Positions 17,478 through 26,417 of a stretch of DNA of 64,000 nucleotides are shown here, piece after piece. The DNA lies in the NCBI GenBank assembly GCA_035487295.1, contig DATHMH010000010.1:185519-249518 (forward strand), in the 5' to 3' direction. The stretch is from QIAW01 sp035487295 (GTDB lineage Bacteria; Acidobacteriota; Terriglobia; Terriglobales; Acidobacteriaceae). Positions within the stretch are counted from its first letter, which is position 1; the number at the start of each line of letters is the position of its first letter. Below the pieces are notes generated by a model. The model saw only the letters and a program-made list of their open reading frames with translations, was not told the origin of the DNA and made no database searches. The translations under genes were made by a program, and so were the position numbers.

Positions 17478-20075
17478 TTATCGGGGACGGGGCGACTGGT
17501 TTATGATCCCAGTCGTGAAACTTGGGGCGTTGGTCGAGTTGCCAAAGTAATGGGCGTAAATGGAATGCGAACCGGCTTTTAAGACGATCTGGCCCGCCAA
17601 ACTCACTGTGCTTGTGCCGTTCGTAGAGGCTACGCCAAGAACGTTAGAGCCATCCATAAAAATCACCTGGTCCGAAGCCGGAGGAGCCGGATTCACGATT
17701 GCGCTCAATGCAATACTATGCCGGAAGAGCACCTGTTGCTGATTCAGGTGGCTGTTGGGCTGAGTGGGGCTTGGCACATAACTTAAGGCGGTTGTGGTTG
17801 TGGTTGCGCCGCTGCCATCCACGAGCTGCGGAAAGGTTGCGCTGCTGGTGAGATGATTGCTATCGCCGTTATAAGTGGCAGTGATTGTGTGTAAACCTGT
17901 GGCCGCGAATGAGACCGTGAGCGGACTTCCGATGGATGCTGTTCCCAGAGTGGCAGCTGTTGTGGTATCCACGAATGTCACGTTTCCCGTAGGAGCCACG
18001 CCGAATATAGAGGAAACGCCGGCGGTAAGAGTGATGTTCGTATTGACTTGAACCGGACTCTGCGAGGAGACGATTGTGGTTACGGTTGTATCTTTGTTGA
18101 TAACTTGCGTCAACACTCCAGAGGTGCTCGGCTGGAAACGGCTGCCACCGTTGGAATAAACGGCGGTGATGGGATGAGAGCCCAAGGCAAGCGACGAAAT
18201 TGAGAATGTAGCAACGCCCTGATTGAGGGGCACAGCTGCGCCAAGAGCAGTTCCGTTGTCATTGAAAGTAACTGAGCCGGTCGGAGTGCTGTTGCTGGCG
18301 ACCGCAGTGACGATTGCAGTAAGTGTGATTGTCTGGCCCAACTGCCCTGGATTGGCGGATGAACTCAAGGTTGTGACAGTTACGGGCGAGAAAAACTCGT
18401 AGGCCCCAATATCATACGCGGCCCCCTGCGGGCGGGTAATACCGTCAAAATCTGTAGCGGCATTCGTCGTAATGCCCACATTGATGGCCGGGCTCGTGGC
18501 CTTCAAATGAAAATCGAATGCGGAAAGATTTGCAAATAACGGGTCAGAATGAGTAATGCTGCCTGTGAGAAATGTTGGAAGGGCCGGACTGCCGGTGCTG
18601 AACACAACATTGTTGGAACCGCTTACGAAGGTGGAATTCCAGCCGCCGCCGCTGCCGAACGGCTCGCTGCCAATCTGATACATGATGTTATTGCGAATCC
18701 GGGCTGTCAGGCCCGGTATGCCGCCGGCAATATTGAAATTTCCGTTATTGATAAAGCCGCCGATAAAAGGGCCGCAATCATAGAGCGTGTTGTTATACAA
18801 ATCAACCATGCCCTGGCCGTCGGGACCGTCGTTGGTGATATAGGCCATGTAGATGCAACTGTAGTCGCCGGAATCGCCGTCCTGGGGCGCGGGGCCAATA
18901 CCGACGTGAAAAATCACGTTATTGTAGGCTTCTACTTTTCCCTTCGATGGATCTACCGTAGCGAAATTGATTCCATCACAGGGATCGTCGTGAATCAGGT
19001 TGTCATGAACGGATAAGTCGAATTGATTGAATCCAGTTGGGTCCCCAGGTCCGCCACCCCCGAGGGGAGAAGAGTGAAACTGGATGGCACGGCAACTGCG
19101 GTTGTTGTGGATGTAATTCCAGGCGGCTTCCACGTGGTTGGTATCGCTGGAGAAATAGACCGCATGCTGTTGTTTGCTGGCTGACACCACTCCCACATTG
19201 GTCGTCTCATTGCCCAAGAATTCGACTTGGGTCAATTCATGGGTCACGAAGCAGCCTTCCTCCCCGTTCGCGTTGGGACATTGAAAATTATTGCCCACCA
19301 GGCGCCAATTATTGGAGTTGGCGGCATCCATGGCGATATCGCTGCTATTGAAGAACAGCCCGGCGATGGTCACGAAGTTGGCCGATACGCTGATATTGGG
19401 CACACGAAGACCATAGGTAACATCGGATGCCCCCAAAGTTGCTGTCGCGCCGGGATACCCTACAAAAGCAATCGGACTCGTGCTGCCTGACCCGCCACTC
19501 TCGAGCTCAAGGGTGGCATCGAAGTTGTCCGTAGTCGAGGCTGTTACACCGTCGCGAATGTAGCAGATGGCTCCAGGACCAATGGCATTCCTGCACCTTG
19601 GAATCGTGCGAAAGGGATTGGAGAAGCTGCCGGAATTGCCGTCGCTTCCCGATGTCGAGACGAAGAATATTTTTCCGGGGGTTGAGGTTACGTTGAAAGG
19701 CAGCCCATTCGACGCATTCCCGTTCACCGTCACCACGAAATTACCGGCGCCTGCAGTACAACTGGAGCCCAACTGCACGATGATCTTTTGATACCAGAAA
19801 TACTTGCTGCCCCATCCGCCGTATGTCCCTACAGGGCCGACAACCCGCAGACAGTTTTGCCCGTTCCATGTGACGGTCGAAGTGCCTTGAGACGTACCAA
19901 GAAAGTTTCCATAAATCGTCACGTAAGCGCCGGAGAATCCGCTGACGGTCTCTCCGCCCGTATTAGGCCCACTGGTCAGGTCTGTAAAAAAAAGCCTGGG
20001 AGCTTGTGCCACCGCCAGTGTGCTGCCAAAAATGCACGCGCAGAAAAAAACACACAATCCAGTAATTTTGCTCAT
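17478..20075 (-). CDS. Secreted right-handed beta-helix protein with IPT-like and Ig-like domains
   Basis: An 865-residue protein with signal peptide MSKITGLCVFFCACIFG...AVAQA. Residues of about 25-125 form an IPT/TIG-like module (VSGFSGAYVTIYGNFLGTSQ). About 130-560 contain a right-handed parallel beta-helix typical of pectate-lyase-like proteins (FFVSTSGSDGNSGSFSNPFR, then VHDNLIHDDPCDGINFATVD, ending DFDGITRPQGAAYDIGAYE). The C-terminal 290 residues are three Ig-like repeats (ITLTAIVTAVASNSTPTGSV). It is a paralogue of the next minus-strand gene, which lacks the Ig repeats. Polysaccharide binding or cleavage is inferred. The ATG at 20075 fits the signal peptide. A -24/-12-like element (20084-20099) abuts the start, with two activator palindromes upstream. 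Confidence 0.82.
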   Translation of the reverse strand: MSKITGLCVFFCACIFGSTLAVAQAPRLFFTDLTSGPNTGGETVSGFSGAYVTIYGNFLGTSQGTSTVTWNGQNCLRVVGPVGTYGGWGSKYFWYQKIIVQLGSSCTAGAGNFVVTVNGNASNGLPFNVTSTPGKIFFVSTSGSDGNSGSFSNPFRTIPRCRNAIGPGAICYIRDGVTASTTDNFDATLELESGGSGSTSPIAFVGYPGATATLGASDVTYGLRVPNISVSANFVTIAGLFFNSSDIAMDAANSNNWRLVGNNFQCPNANGEEGCFVTHELTQVEFLGNETTNVGVVSASKQQHAVYFSSDTNHVEAAWNYIHNNRSCRAIQFHSSPLGGGGPGDPTGFNQFDLSVHDNLIHDDPCDGINFATVDPSKGKVEAYNNVIFHVGIGPAPQDGDSGDYSCIYMAYITNDGPDGQGMVDLYNNTLYDCGPFIGGFINNGNFNIAGGIPGLTARIRNNIMYQIGSEPFGSGGGWNSTFVSGSNNVVFSTGSPALPTFLTGSITHSDPLFANLSAFDFHLKATSPAINVGITTNAATDFDGITRPQGAAYDIGAYEFFSPVTVTTLSSSANPGQLGQTITLTAIVTAVASNSTPTGSVTFNDNGTALGAAVPLNQGVATFSISSLALGSHPITAVYSNGGSRFQPSTSGVLTQVINKDTTVTTIVSSQSPVQVNTNITLTAGVSSIFGVAPTGNVTFVDTTTAATLGTASIGSPLTVSFAATGLHTITATYNGDSNHLTSSATFPQLVDGSGATTTTTALSYVPSPTQPNSHLNQQQVLFRHSIALSAIVNPAPPASDQVIFMDGSNVLGVASTNGTSTVSLAGQIVLKAGSHSIYAHYFGNSTNAPSFTTGIINQSPRPR

Positions 20076-20083
20076 ATCAACCT

Positions 20084-20099
20084 TGCACAGAAATGGCCA
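20084..20099 (-). promoter_or_regulatory. Possible sigma-54 promoter abutting the beta-helix gene
   Basis: On the minus strand, TGGCCATTTCTGTGCA has the GG-N10-GC spacing and 8 of 12 consensus positions. Transcription would start at about 20073, at the start codon itself, giving a leaderless mRNA or meaning that the match is fortuitous. It is supported mainly by the two palindromes at 20343-20375. Confidence 0.35.
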
Positions 20100-20342
20100 G
20101 CAGCCGCATCTCAAGGAAACCCGGAGAACTAAAATCGCGAACCGCTCCCGAAGCTCACACTCGTTATGTGGTAGTAAGTGATTATTAGGACTAGCCCGTT
20201 ACAAATTACATCTCTGACCTGGGACCTGGATCGGAGCGGGCACGCAAATTGTGTTGTGAATAAGACTAACACCGATCATTGTTCCCAGAATGGGCTGAAG
20301 CCGTAAAGTTAAATTACCTGGGTACATGCCCAAGAGGCCGCT

Positions 20343-20375
20343 GTGCAAATGGTTGCACTCTGCAAAGTTTTGCGC
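20343..20375. promoter_or_regulatory. Two adjacent activator-binding palindromes
   Basis: GTGCAAATGGTTGCAC (20343-20358) is a perfect copy of the palindrome GTGCAA-N4-TTGCAC. CTGCAAAGTTTTGCGC (20360-20375) matches 10 of 12 positions and shares the core GCAAAGTTTTGC with the site at 42078. The pair sits in the 317-bp gap between the two minus-strand beta-helix genes, upstream of the 17478-20075 gene. Paired sites a few hundred bases from a promoter are typical for sigma-54 activators. Apart from these sites and the promoter-like element at 20084-20099 I see nothing in this gap. Confidence 0.55.
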
Positions 20376-20392
20376 AGAGGTCAGCAATCTGG

Positions 20393-22132
20393 TTATTTCC
20401 TGCCCTGAGAAAATTCGTACGCGCCAATGTCGCAGGCTGCGCCCTGTGGTCTTTGCACCCCATCCTGGTCGGTAGCCAGGTTCATCGGCGCCCCGGCATC
20501 GATGGCGGGGCTTCCGGGAAGAAGGTGGAAATTGCCGGTGTTTGGGCTTACGAACTTCGGGTCGGATGTCTTGTTGGACGAAAGAAATGAGGGACCGGCT
20601 CCGGCGCCGAAGAAGAGATTATTGCTGCCAGCGTAAGCGTCGGTATGATGCCGGTTATTCGGACTGATATAAGACTGGCCGGGCAAGGCGAAGACAATGT
20701 TGTTCTGGAAATTGACCTTCATCGTGCCGGAGGGGAAGACAGCGAAAGCGCCCGAGTTAGGATCTCGTGCGGATGTACCGAAGTCATAGCAGGTATTGTT
20801 ATAGACTTGGGCGGTTCCGCCCGGCGCAGGGCCATTGTTCAGGATTCCGGGGAAGTAGATGCAGGCGTAGCTGGATTGATCGCCCTTCAAAACTCCCGTG
20901 CCCACGTGATAGATGACGTTGTTGTAGGCCTCCACTGTTCCCTGCGAAGGATCCACGGTGGCGAAGTTGATGCCATCACAGCGGGTATTGCGGATTACAT
21001 TGTCATGAACATGCAGATCAAACATATCGTGGCCACTCGGGTCTTGCGGCCCACCTCCGCCGCCCGGCGAGGAATGAAACTGGATTCCGCGACAGGCGTT
21101 GCACTTCCCTCCCTTGCAGAGATTCTGGCCCGTGTCACCATCGATCAAGTTCCAGGCTGCGACAACATGATTGGAATCGGTTGAGAAGTACATATTATGG
21201 AAGCCTTTGGTGGCCGAGTTCGGATCAGAGCTGAGTTGGGCGTTATCATGGACGTAGTTCCCCAGATAAGCAATATGGCTTGTACCCAAACCGGTATCCA
21301 TGCACCCACCTTGAAACACGCCTATAGCAGTGGGACACGAAACATCAAGGGCGACGACACGAAAATCCGATGAGCCGCCGCTGATCTCGATTCCGATGTT
21401 GTTAGCCCTTACAGTAAAGCCCGCAAGGGTCCAGAAGTGAAATCCTCCGATATTGGGCGTTCGGAGAGCGTAATTGATCGTGCCGTCGGCGCTTCCGATG
21501 ACTGATGTAGCTCCCGGGTATACCACCAGGGCAATCGGACTTCCCTCGGCGCCATTGGTCTCGATGGCTAAATCGGAATCGTAGTCATCAGGAGCGGCTT
21601 GGTTTACTCCATTTTCGACGTAACTGATGTCCCCGGCGGCCATCGTGTTCCTGGCCTTGGGAATCGTGGCCCAGCACTGATTCGGAAACTTGCCGCTATT
21701 ATTGTTACTTCCGCTCTTTGAGACGCAAAAGATGCGTCCAGGCCGCACCGTGAAAGGAATCTCGTTGGAAGCATGGCCATTGACCGTGACCACGAAATTT
21801 CCTGTCCCCGCACTGCACGCTGAGCCAAGCTGCACCACGATTTTCTGATACCACAAATACGGGGCGCCCCATCCAGAATACGATCCCACGGCAGGCACAA
21901 TCCGCAAACAGTTTTGCCCGTTCCAGGTGACGGTCGAGGCCCCCTGAGACGCACCAAAGAAGTTTCCATAAAGAGTGACGTAAACGCCGGAGAATCCATT
22001 GACGCTCTCTCCGCCCTTATCGGGTCCGCTGGTCAGGTCTGAAAAAAAGATTTTGGGAGTTTGCGCTGTTGCCGGCATGCTGCCCAGAATCAAAAGCAAG
22101 AAAAAAATATTCAGTCTCGTAACGTTGCTCAT
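20393..22132 (-). CDS. Secreted right-handed beta-helix protein with IPT-like domain
   Basis: A 579-residue protein with signal peptide MSNVTRLNIFFLLLILG...ATAQ. It is a paralogue of the 17478-20075 product over its whole length: the N-terminal IPT-like module (VNGFSGVYVTLYGNFFGASQ), the FFSDLTSGP opening, and the beta-helix (VHDNVIRNTRCDGINFATVD; YNNVIYHVGTG). It ends DQDGVQRPQGAACDIGAYEF, the same beta-helix cap, without the C-terminal Ig repeats of its neighbour. The start at 22132 is chosen for the signal peptide. It is transcribed divergently from the sigma-54 activator. A carbohydrate-binding or lyase-like role is inferred from the fold; no catalytic residues can be assigned. Confidence 0.82.
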   Translation of the reverse strand: MSNVTRLNIFFLLLILGSMPATAQTPKIFFSDLTSGPDKGGESVNGFSGVYVTLYGNFFGASQGASTVTWNGQNCLRIVPAVGSYSGWGAPYLWYQKIVVQLGSACSAGTGNFVVTVNGHASNEIPFTVRPGRIFCVSKSGSNNNSGKFPNQCWATIPKARNTMAAGDISYVENGVNQAAPDDYDSDLAIETNGAEGSPIALVVYPGATSVIGSADGTINYALRTPNIGGFHFWTLAGFTVRANNIGIEISGGSSDFRVVALDVSCPTAIGVFQGGCMDTGLGTSHIAYLGNYVHDNAQLSSDPNSATKGFHNMYFSTDSNHVVAAWNLIDGDTGQNLCKGGKCNACRGIQFHSSPGGGGGPQDPSGHDMFDLHVHDNVIRNTRCDGINFATVDPSQGTVEAYNNVIYHVGTGVLKGDQSSYACIYFPGILNNGPAPGGTAQVYNNTCYDFGTSARDPNSGAFAVFPSGTMKVNFQNNIVFALPGQSYISPNNRHHTDAYAGSNNLFFGAGAGPSFLSSNKTSDPKFVSPNTGNFHLLPGSPAIDAGAPMNLATDQDGVQRPQGAACDIGAYEFSQGRK

Positions 22133-22459
22133 AGGGCGAAGGATTCGATTGGGCACGTGTTGAATCTAACCAAAATAGCGTATGGCTGGCAAACATTTCG
22201 TTGATCGAAGCGAACTTTGAAAGGCGCCGTCCCTACGGAACCAATCTCATTTTTGCGCACACGAAGCGCTGGGCTATAATACGTCACCCCTTCGAGATTG
22301 TTCATCTATTCAGGTCTCACTCGGCTTTAAAGCCCACCACATTCTCAACGACTTACGATGTCGCTTCCTTGTATCGATGTCTTCATCATTCCAGAATCGG
22401 AGAAAGTCTATCTCCGATCACGGTGAGTTTGCCCAAGAAGAGGAAAAGGTCTTCCTAGT

Positions 22460-22475
22460 ATGAAAGTCTTTTCAC
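22460..22475. promoter_or_regulatory. Candidate activator-binding palindrome upstream of the activator gene
   Basis: ATGAAAGTCTTTTCAC matches 11 of 12 positions of GTG(A/C)AA-N4-TT(T/G)CAC. It lies about 150 bp upstream of the -24/-12 element, a typical enhancer distance, and would allow autoregulation. Confidence 0.5.
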
Positions 22476-22623
22476 ATAGACATATAGGAAGTGTATGGGT
22501 TAACCGGCAACAATTCTGGAGCGCACATTGCCTGGCGGAAGCAGGATTTTTTGCTTTTAAATCAGTAGCTTACGGAGTACCACCGGCGATCATATTTCAA
22601 CCCGATTCCGTTGACATTTGAAT

Positions 22624-22639
22624 TGGCGCTTGGAGTGCA
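22624..22639 (+). promoter_or_regulatory. Candidate sigma-54 (-24/-12) promoter of the activator gene
   Basis: TGGCGCTTGGAGTGCA has GG-N10-GC spacing and 9 of 12 matches to TGGCACG-N4-TTGCA. Predicted transcription start is about 22650, 18 bases before the ATG at 22668. It overlaps an upstream in-frame TTG (22611), which argues for the later start codon. Confidence 0.5.
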
Positions 22640-22667
22640 AGTATGTGCATTCGTCACGAATAATCTT

Positions 22668-23807
22668 ATGTTATTAGCCCCAAGTCGGCTGGGAACGCCT
22701 CTGCCAAATGCGACACGGTGGCAGGTTGGCGATACCAAATTGCCTCCGGAAGAGGTGATTTTTGGAAGCACCGCTGCCATGGCGGCGGCTCGAGTCAAGA
22801 TTCCAAAGCTAGCCGCAACCAATATTCCGATTCTCATCACGGGAGAGAGCGGAACCGGCAAAGAAGTCATTGCGCACCTGGTCCATAAATACTCGGCGGC
22901 AGCCAACCGGGCGTTTGTTCAGGTTAACTGCGCGGCCATTCCAGCTACGCTGATCGAAAGCGAGCTTTTTGGCTATGAGAAAGGCTCTTTCACCGGGGCC
23001 TTGGGCGCCAAGCCAGGGCGGGTTGAAATGGCCAATTCCGGGAGCCTGTTTCTGGATGAGATTGGCGAGCTCGATCCTGCGGTGCAAGCCAAGCTTCTAC
23101 AGTTATTGCAAGACGGCCAGTTCAGCCGGCTGGGGGCGCAAGAAGACAAGCGCATCAATGTGCGCTTCATCTTCGCTACGAACCGCGACCTGGAAGAAGA
23201 GATCGCGATGGGAAATTTCCGCGAAGATCTGTTTTACCGCATCAATGTCGCAAACCTGCACCTGCCCCCCTTGCGGGAGCGGATGGACGATATTCCCATT
23301 CTGGTGCAGTATTTTCTCGAAAAACACAACGAGAAATATAACTGCCGGACGCCCATGCCTTCAGACGCTTTCCTTCGCCGCGCGCAGGAATATCGCTGGC
23401 CGGGAAACATCCGGCAACTGGAAAACCTGATCAAGCGTTACGTGGTGCTGGCTTCGGAAGAGGCAATCCTTCCTGAACTTGAAGAGCGCGAGCCCGACGT
23501 TTTTAAGTTCATCATCCCGCCGAACGGCGAAGTCTCATTGAAACAGATAACAAGGCAAGCGGTGCGGCAGGTTGAACGGAAGGTCATTCTCAAAGTGGTG
23601 GAAGCCAACGGCTGGAACCGCAAGCGGGCAGCGAAGCTTTTGAACATCAGCTATCGCGCGCTGCTCTACAAGCTGAAGGAAGTAGGGGTGCCACCGGAGC
23701 GGCAAGGTCATTACACCAAAGCCGCGCAAAAGCGAAGCCTGCTCTCCAATATCCAGGGGGACGATCCATTGCAGCCTGCCGAGGTTGAGAGGAAAACAGA
23801 TTTTTAA
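22668..23807 (+). CDS. Sigma-54-dependent transcriptional activator without receiver domain
   Basis: A 379-residue enhancer-binding protein. The AAA+ domain starts at about residue 30: Walker A GESGTGKE (59-66), the sigma-54-contact loop GSFTGA (106-111, usual form GAFTGA), Walker B LFLDEIGE (127-134), and PGNIRQLENLIKR. A C-terminal Fis-type helix-turn-helix is seen in NRKRAAKLLNISYRALLYKL. Only about 28 residues precede the AAA+ domain, so the receiver present in NtrC-like and XrtA-associated regulators is missing; it resembles PspF-type activators. The start is set at ATG 22668, downstream of the promoter-like element. It heads the plus-strand exopolysaccharide genes and is the best candidate to bind the recurring palindrome (inference). 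Confidence 0.9.
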   Translation: MLLAPSRLGTPLPNATRWQVGDTKLPPEEVIFGSTAAMAAARVKIPKLAATNIPILITGESGTGKEVIAHLVHKYSAAANRAFVQVNCAAIPATLIESELFGYEKGSFTGALGAKPGRVEMANSGSLFLDEIGELDPAVQAKLLQLLQDGQFSRLGAQEDKRINVRFIFATNRDLEEEIAMGNFREDLFYRINVANLHLPPLRERMDDIPILVQYFLEKHNEKYNCRTPMPSDAFLRRAQEYRWPGNIRQLENLIKRYVVLASEEAILPELEEREPDVFKFIIPPNGEVSLKQITRQAVRQVERKVILKVVEANGWNRKRAAKLLNISYRALLYKLKEVGVPPERQGHYTKAAQKRSLLSNIQGDDPLQPAEVERKTDF

Positions 23808-23817
23808 GGTAGAGACC

Positions 23818-24618
23818 ATGCACGCGAAACATGAACTCGTATCGGTTGTAGTTCCGATCTTTAACGAAGAAGACGGCATCGAGCAGCTCCAACAAAAGCT
23901 GCAACGGCTCCGGGACCTTCTGGCGGACGAATTTGAGCTGGAATTTGTGTTTGTGGATGACGGCAGCCGCGACCATACGGTGGAACGGCTGAAACAGCAA
24001 TTTGCGGACTCGAATTTCGATTTCCGCGTTGTGGAGCATGGCGTGAACCGCGGAGTGGGTGCCGCAATGCGCACGGGATTCAAGTATTCCCGGGGCTCCC
24101 TGGTTTGCAGCATTGATGCCGACTGCTCTTATTCTCCCGAAGGATTAAAGCTGCTGCTCTCCGAGTTGCTGGCTACCGGGTCTGATATTGCCGTGGCTTC
24201 GCCTTACCACCCTCGAGGGGGCGTGGAAGGCGTGCCGGGGTGGCGCCTGGCTTTGAGCAAAGCCTGTTCGGCGCTTTATCGCGTGCTTTCGCCGCTCAAA
24301 CTTTATACCTATACCAGCGTCTTCCGCGCGTACCGGGCGGACGTGTTGAACAACATTACTTTCAGGGCCGATGGCTTTGTTTCGGCCGCGGAAATTCTGA
24401 TTGTGGCAGCTCGACGCGGCTACACGGTGGTTGAAGTTCCGATGATTTTACGCGGCCGCAGCATCGGCCGCAGCAAGATGAAGGTACTGCGCACGATTGG
24501 CACACATCTACGGATGCTCGCCGCGCTGGTCTTGCCGTCAGAAGGTCAAGCCGAACCATCGCAAAGAAAGATTGCGGTGGAAAAGCTGGGGGAATCCGTG
24601 ATTTCACAACGAGAGTAA
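23818..24618 (+). CDS. Family 2 glycosyltransferase (polyprenyl-phosphate sugar synthase type)
   Basis: A 266-residue cytoplasmic GT-A enzyme resembling dolichol-phosphate-mannose synthase/ArnC-type transferases. Motifs: VVVPIFNEEDGIEQL at the N-terminus, FVFVDDGSRDHT, NRGVGAAMRTGFKYSRGSL and the metal-binding VCSIDADCSYS. There is no C-terminal membrane domain. The ATG at 23818 has AAGGTAGAG ahead and lies 10 bp after the activator stop, so the two are likely co-transcribed. It probably charges a lipid carrier with a sugar or adds one to the repeat unit. The small SMR-like pair at 28569-29380 could flip such a lipid-linked sugar. Confidence 0.88.
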   Translation: MHAKHELVSVVVPIFNEEDGIEQLQQKLQRLRDLLADEFELEFVFVDDGSRDHTVERLKQQFADSNFDFRVVEHGVNRGVGAAMRTGFKYSRGSLVCSIDADCSYSPEGLKLLLSELLATGSDIAVASPYHPRGGVEGVPGWRLALSKACSALYRVLSPLKLYTYTSVFRAYRADVLNNITFRADGFVSAAEILIVAARRGYTVVEVPMILRGRSIGRSKMKVLRTIGTHLRMLAALVLPSEGQAEPSQRKIAVEKLGESVISQRE

Positions 24619-24662
24619 ACAAATGCCGCCGGAACTATGGCGGTTCAGGGGGAGAGTAAGAC

Positions 24663-25727
24663 ATGGTTCGAATTGGATCGGTAGGGTTGGGAGCCTGGGG
24701 CTGGAACGTGGCCCGGAATTTTGCCGAACTCAAAAGCTGCCAGTTAGTGAGCTGCTATGACGTGGACGCCAAGCGACGAGACTCGGCGTCGCGTGCCTGG
24801 CCGGGCGTAAAGCCGGTGGCCTCGTTTGACGAGTTGCTGATGCAGGATATTGACGCTGTGACGATCGCCTCGCCCGCGGTCACGCACTACGAACTCACTA
24901 AGAAAGCGCTCCTTTCCGGACGCGACGTCTTCGTTGAAAAACCTTTTACCCTGAAAGTCGAACATGCTGAAGAGCTGCTGGAACTTTCACAGAAGCTAAA
25001 CCGCGTTCTCATGGTAGGCCACCTTCTTGAATACCATCCTGTGGTCCACCGCCTGAAGAAATTAATTACCTCGGGCGATCTGGGGCCGGTCTACTACATC
25101 TACACGCAACGCGTAAACCTGGGACGCATCCGGGGAGATGAAAACGCGTTATGGAGTTTTGCTCCTCACGATATTTCGCAGATCCTTTACCTGCTCGACA
25201 TGGAGCCGGTCAATGTCAGCGCACGCGGCCAGAGCTATATCCAGGAAGGAATCGAGGATGTTGTCTTCCTGAGTCTTTTCTTCGAAAACCGGGTCATGGC
25301 CCATATCCACCTGAGCTGGCTCGATCCGCACAAGGTGCGGCGCACGACCATTGTCGGCAAAAACAAGATGGCCGTCTTTGACGATGCAGAAACAACGGAA
25401 AAGCTCCGCATTTACGACAACCATGCGGAGATGCCGCCGGCACGGAGTTATGGAGAAGCGATCCAGGTGCGCTTTGGCGACATCCTCATTCCGCGCGTGG
25501 AAATGTCGGAGCCGCTGAAGATCGAATGCCAGCACTTTATTGATTGCGTCCGCGACCGCAAGAACCCGGTCTCAGACGCCCAAGATGGACTTCGAGTCAT
25601 TCGAATCATCGAAGCCGCCCAACGTTCCCTTGATCAGGACGGAGTGCCGGTTTCTGTTAAGGACACTCATGACAAATTACCTACACCCGTCAGCACAGAT
25701 CGGCGTTGGTACGCAATGCGGGCATAA
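24663..25727 (+). CDS. Gfo/Idh/MocA-family UDP-sugar 3-dehydrogenase (WlbA/WbpB-like)
   Basis: A 354-residue NAD-dependent oxidoreductase. The Rossmann motif VGLGAWGWNVARNF opens the protein, followed by AVTIASPAVTHYEL and the family signature FVEKPFTL with the catalytic-site Lys; VGHLLEYHP continues the active site. Similar enzymes oxidise C3 of UDP-N-acetylglucosaminuronic acid, the step before transamination in UDP-2,3-diacetamido-mannuronic acid synthesis. The next gene is a matching N-acyltransferase and overlaps this one by 59 bp. The aminotransferase (57586-58713) and 2-epimerase (26418-27557) of that pathway are also in the window. The ribosome-binding site GGGGGAGAG is good. Confidence 0.85.
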   Translation: MVRIGSVGLGAWGWNVARNFAELKSCQLVSCYDVDAKRRDSASRAWPGVKPVASFDELLMQDIDAVTIASPAVTHYELTKKALLSGRDVFVEKPFTLKVEHAEELLELSQKLNRVLMVGHLLEYHPVVHRLKKLITSGDLGPVYYIYTQRVNLGRIRGDENALWSFAPHDISQILYLLDMEPVNVSARGQSYIQEGIEDVVFLSLFFENRVMAHIHLSWLDPHKVRRTTIVGKNKMAVFDDAETTEKLRIYDNHAEMPPARSYGEAIQVRFGDILIPRVEMSEPLKIECQHFIDCVRDRKNPVSDAQDGLRVIRIIEAAQRSLDQDGVPVSVKDTHDKLPTPVSTDRRWYAMRA

Positions 25728-26412
25728 CAGCGTTATCCATGAAAATGTGCGCATCGGAGCCAATTGCAGGATCGGCAGCGGCGTAGCCATCCACGCCGAT
25801 ACCGTGATTGGCAACAACGTCCGGATTGACGACAACACCGTCATTGGCAAACTGCCCATGAAGGCGGCTCTGAGCGCCATCACCAAAGACTTGACTCTGG
25901 CTCCCTGCACGATCGCAGACGATTGCCTGATTGGGGCCATGGTGATCCTCTATCGCGGCTGCGCACTGAATAACAAAGTAATGGTGGCCGACCTGGCCTC
26001 GCTGCGCGAAGAGGTGGAAATCGGCGAGTTCACCATCATTGGCCGCGGCGTAACTGTGGAGAACAAAGTGCGCGTGGGCAGTCGGTGCAAGCTGGAAACA
26101 GAAGCTTACATCACAGCCCTCTCTGAAATCGGCGACGGTTGTTTTATCGCACCCGAAGTGACCTTCACCAATGACAATTTTCTGGGCCGGACGAAAGAGC
26201 GGTTCAAGTTTCACAAAGGGGTGACCATGAAACGAGGCGCGCGAATCGGCGCCAATGTGACCGTGCTGCCCGGTCTCACCTTTGGCGAAGACGCGCTGGT
26301 GGCCGCAGGGTCGGTCGTCACGCGCGACGTTCCCGCCCGCAAAATCGTGCTGGGCTCTCCTGCCAAGGTGTGGCGTGATGTGCCCCCGGAACAGTTGCTG
26401 GAGAACCAATAA
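25669..26412 (+). CDS. Left-handed beta-helix N-acyltransferase (WlbB/WbpD-like)
   Basis: A 247-residue hexapeptide-repeat acetyltransferase. The isoleucine-patch repeats run nearly full length (IGANCRIGSGVAIHADTVIG; RIDDNTVIGKLPMK), with a loop HKGVTMKRGARIGANVTVLP and the C-terminal VAAGSVVTRDVPAR. By family it transfers an acetyl group to the 3-amino sugar made by the aminotransferase. The start at 25669 (MTNYLHPSAQIG) has TAAGGACAC upstream and matches where homology should begin. It overlaps the end of the oxidoreductase gene by 59 bp, evidence for tight coupling. Confidence 0.88.
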   Translation: MTNYLHPSAQIGVGTQCGHNSVIHENVRIGANCRIGSGVAIHADTVIGNNVRIDDNTVIGKLPMKAALSAITKDLTLAPCTIADDCLIGAMVILYRGCALNNKVMVADLASLREEVEIGEFTIIGRGVTVENKVRVGSRCKLETEAYITALSEIGDGCFIAPEVTFTNDNFLGRTKERFKFHKGVTMKRGARIGANVTVLPGLTFGEDALVAAGSVVTRDVPARKIVLGSPAKVWRDVPPEQLLENQ

Positions 26413-26417
26413 AGCGC

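Larger units (their letters stand above)
22133..22667. other. 535-bp divergent intergenic region before the sigma-54 activator
   Basis: This region separates the minus-strand beta-helix gene from the plus-strand activator. It contains an activator palindrome at 22460-22475 and a -24/-12 element at 22624-22639. TTGCGC-N16-TATAAT at about 22254-22281 could be a housekeeping promoter on the plus strand. I see no coding frame here. Confidence 0.55.

Noticed and set aside
22254..22281. TTGCGC-N16-TATAAT as a sigma-70 promoter for the activator
   Set aside because: The -10 is perfect but the -35 is poor and it lies nearly 390 bp upstream of the start; mentioned only in the region note.
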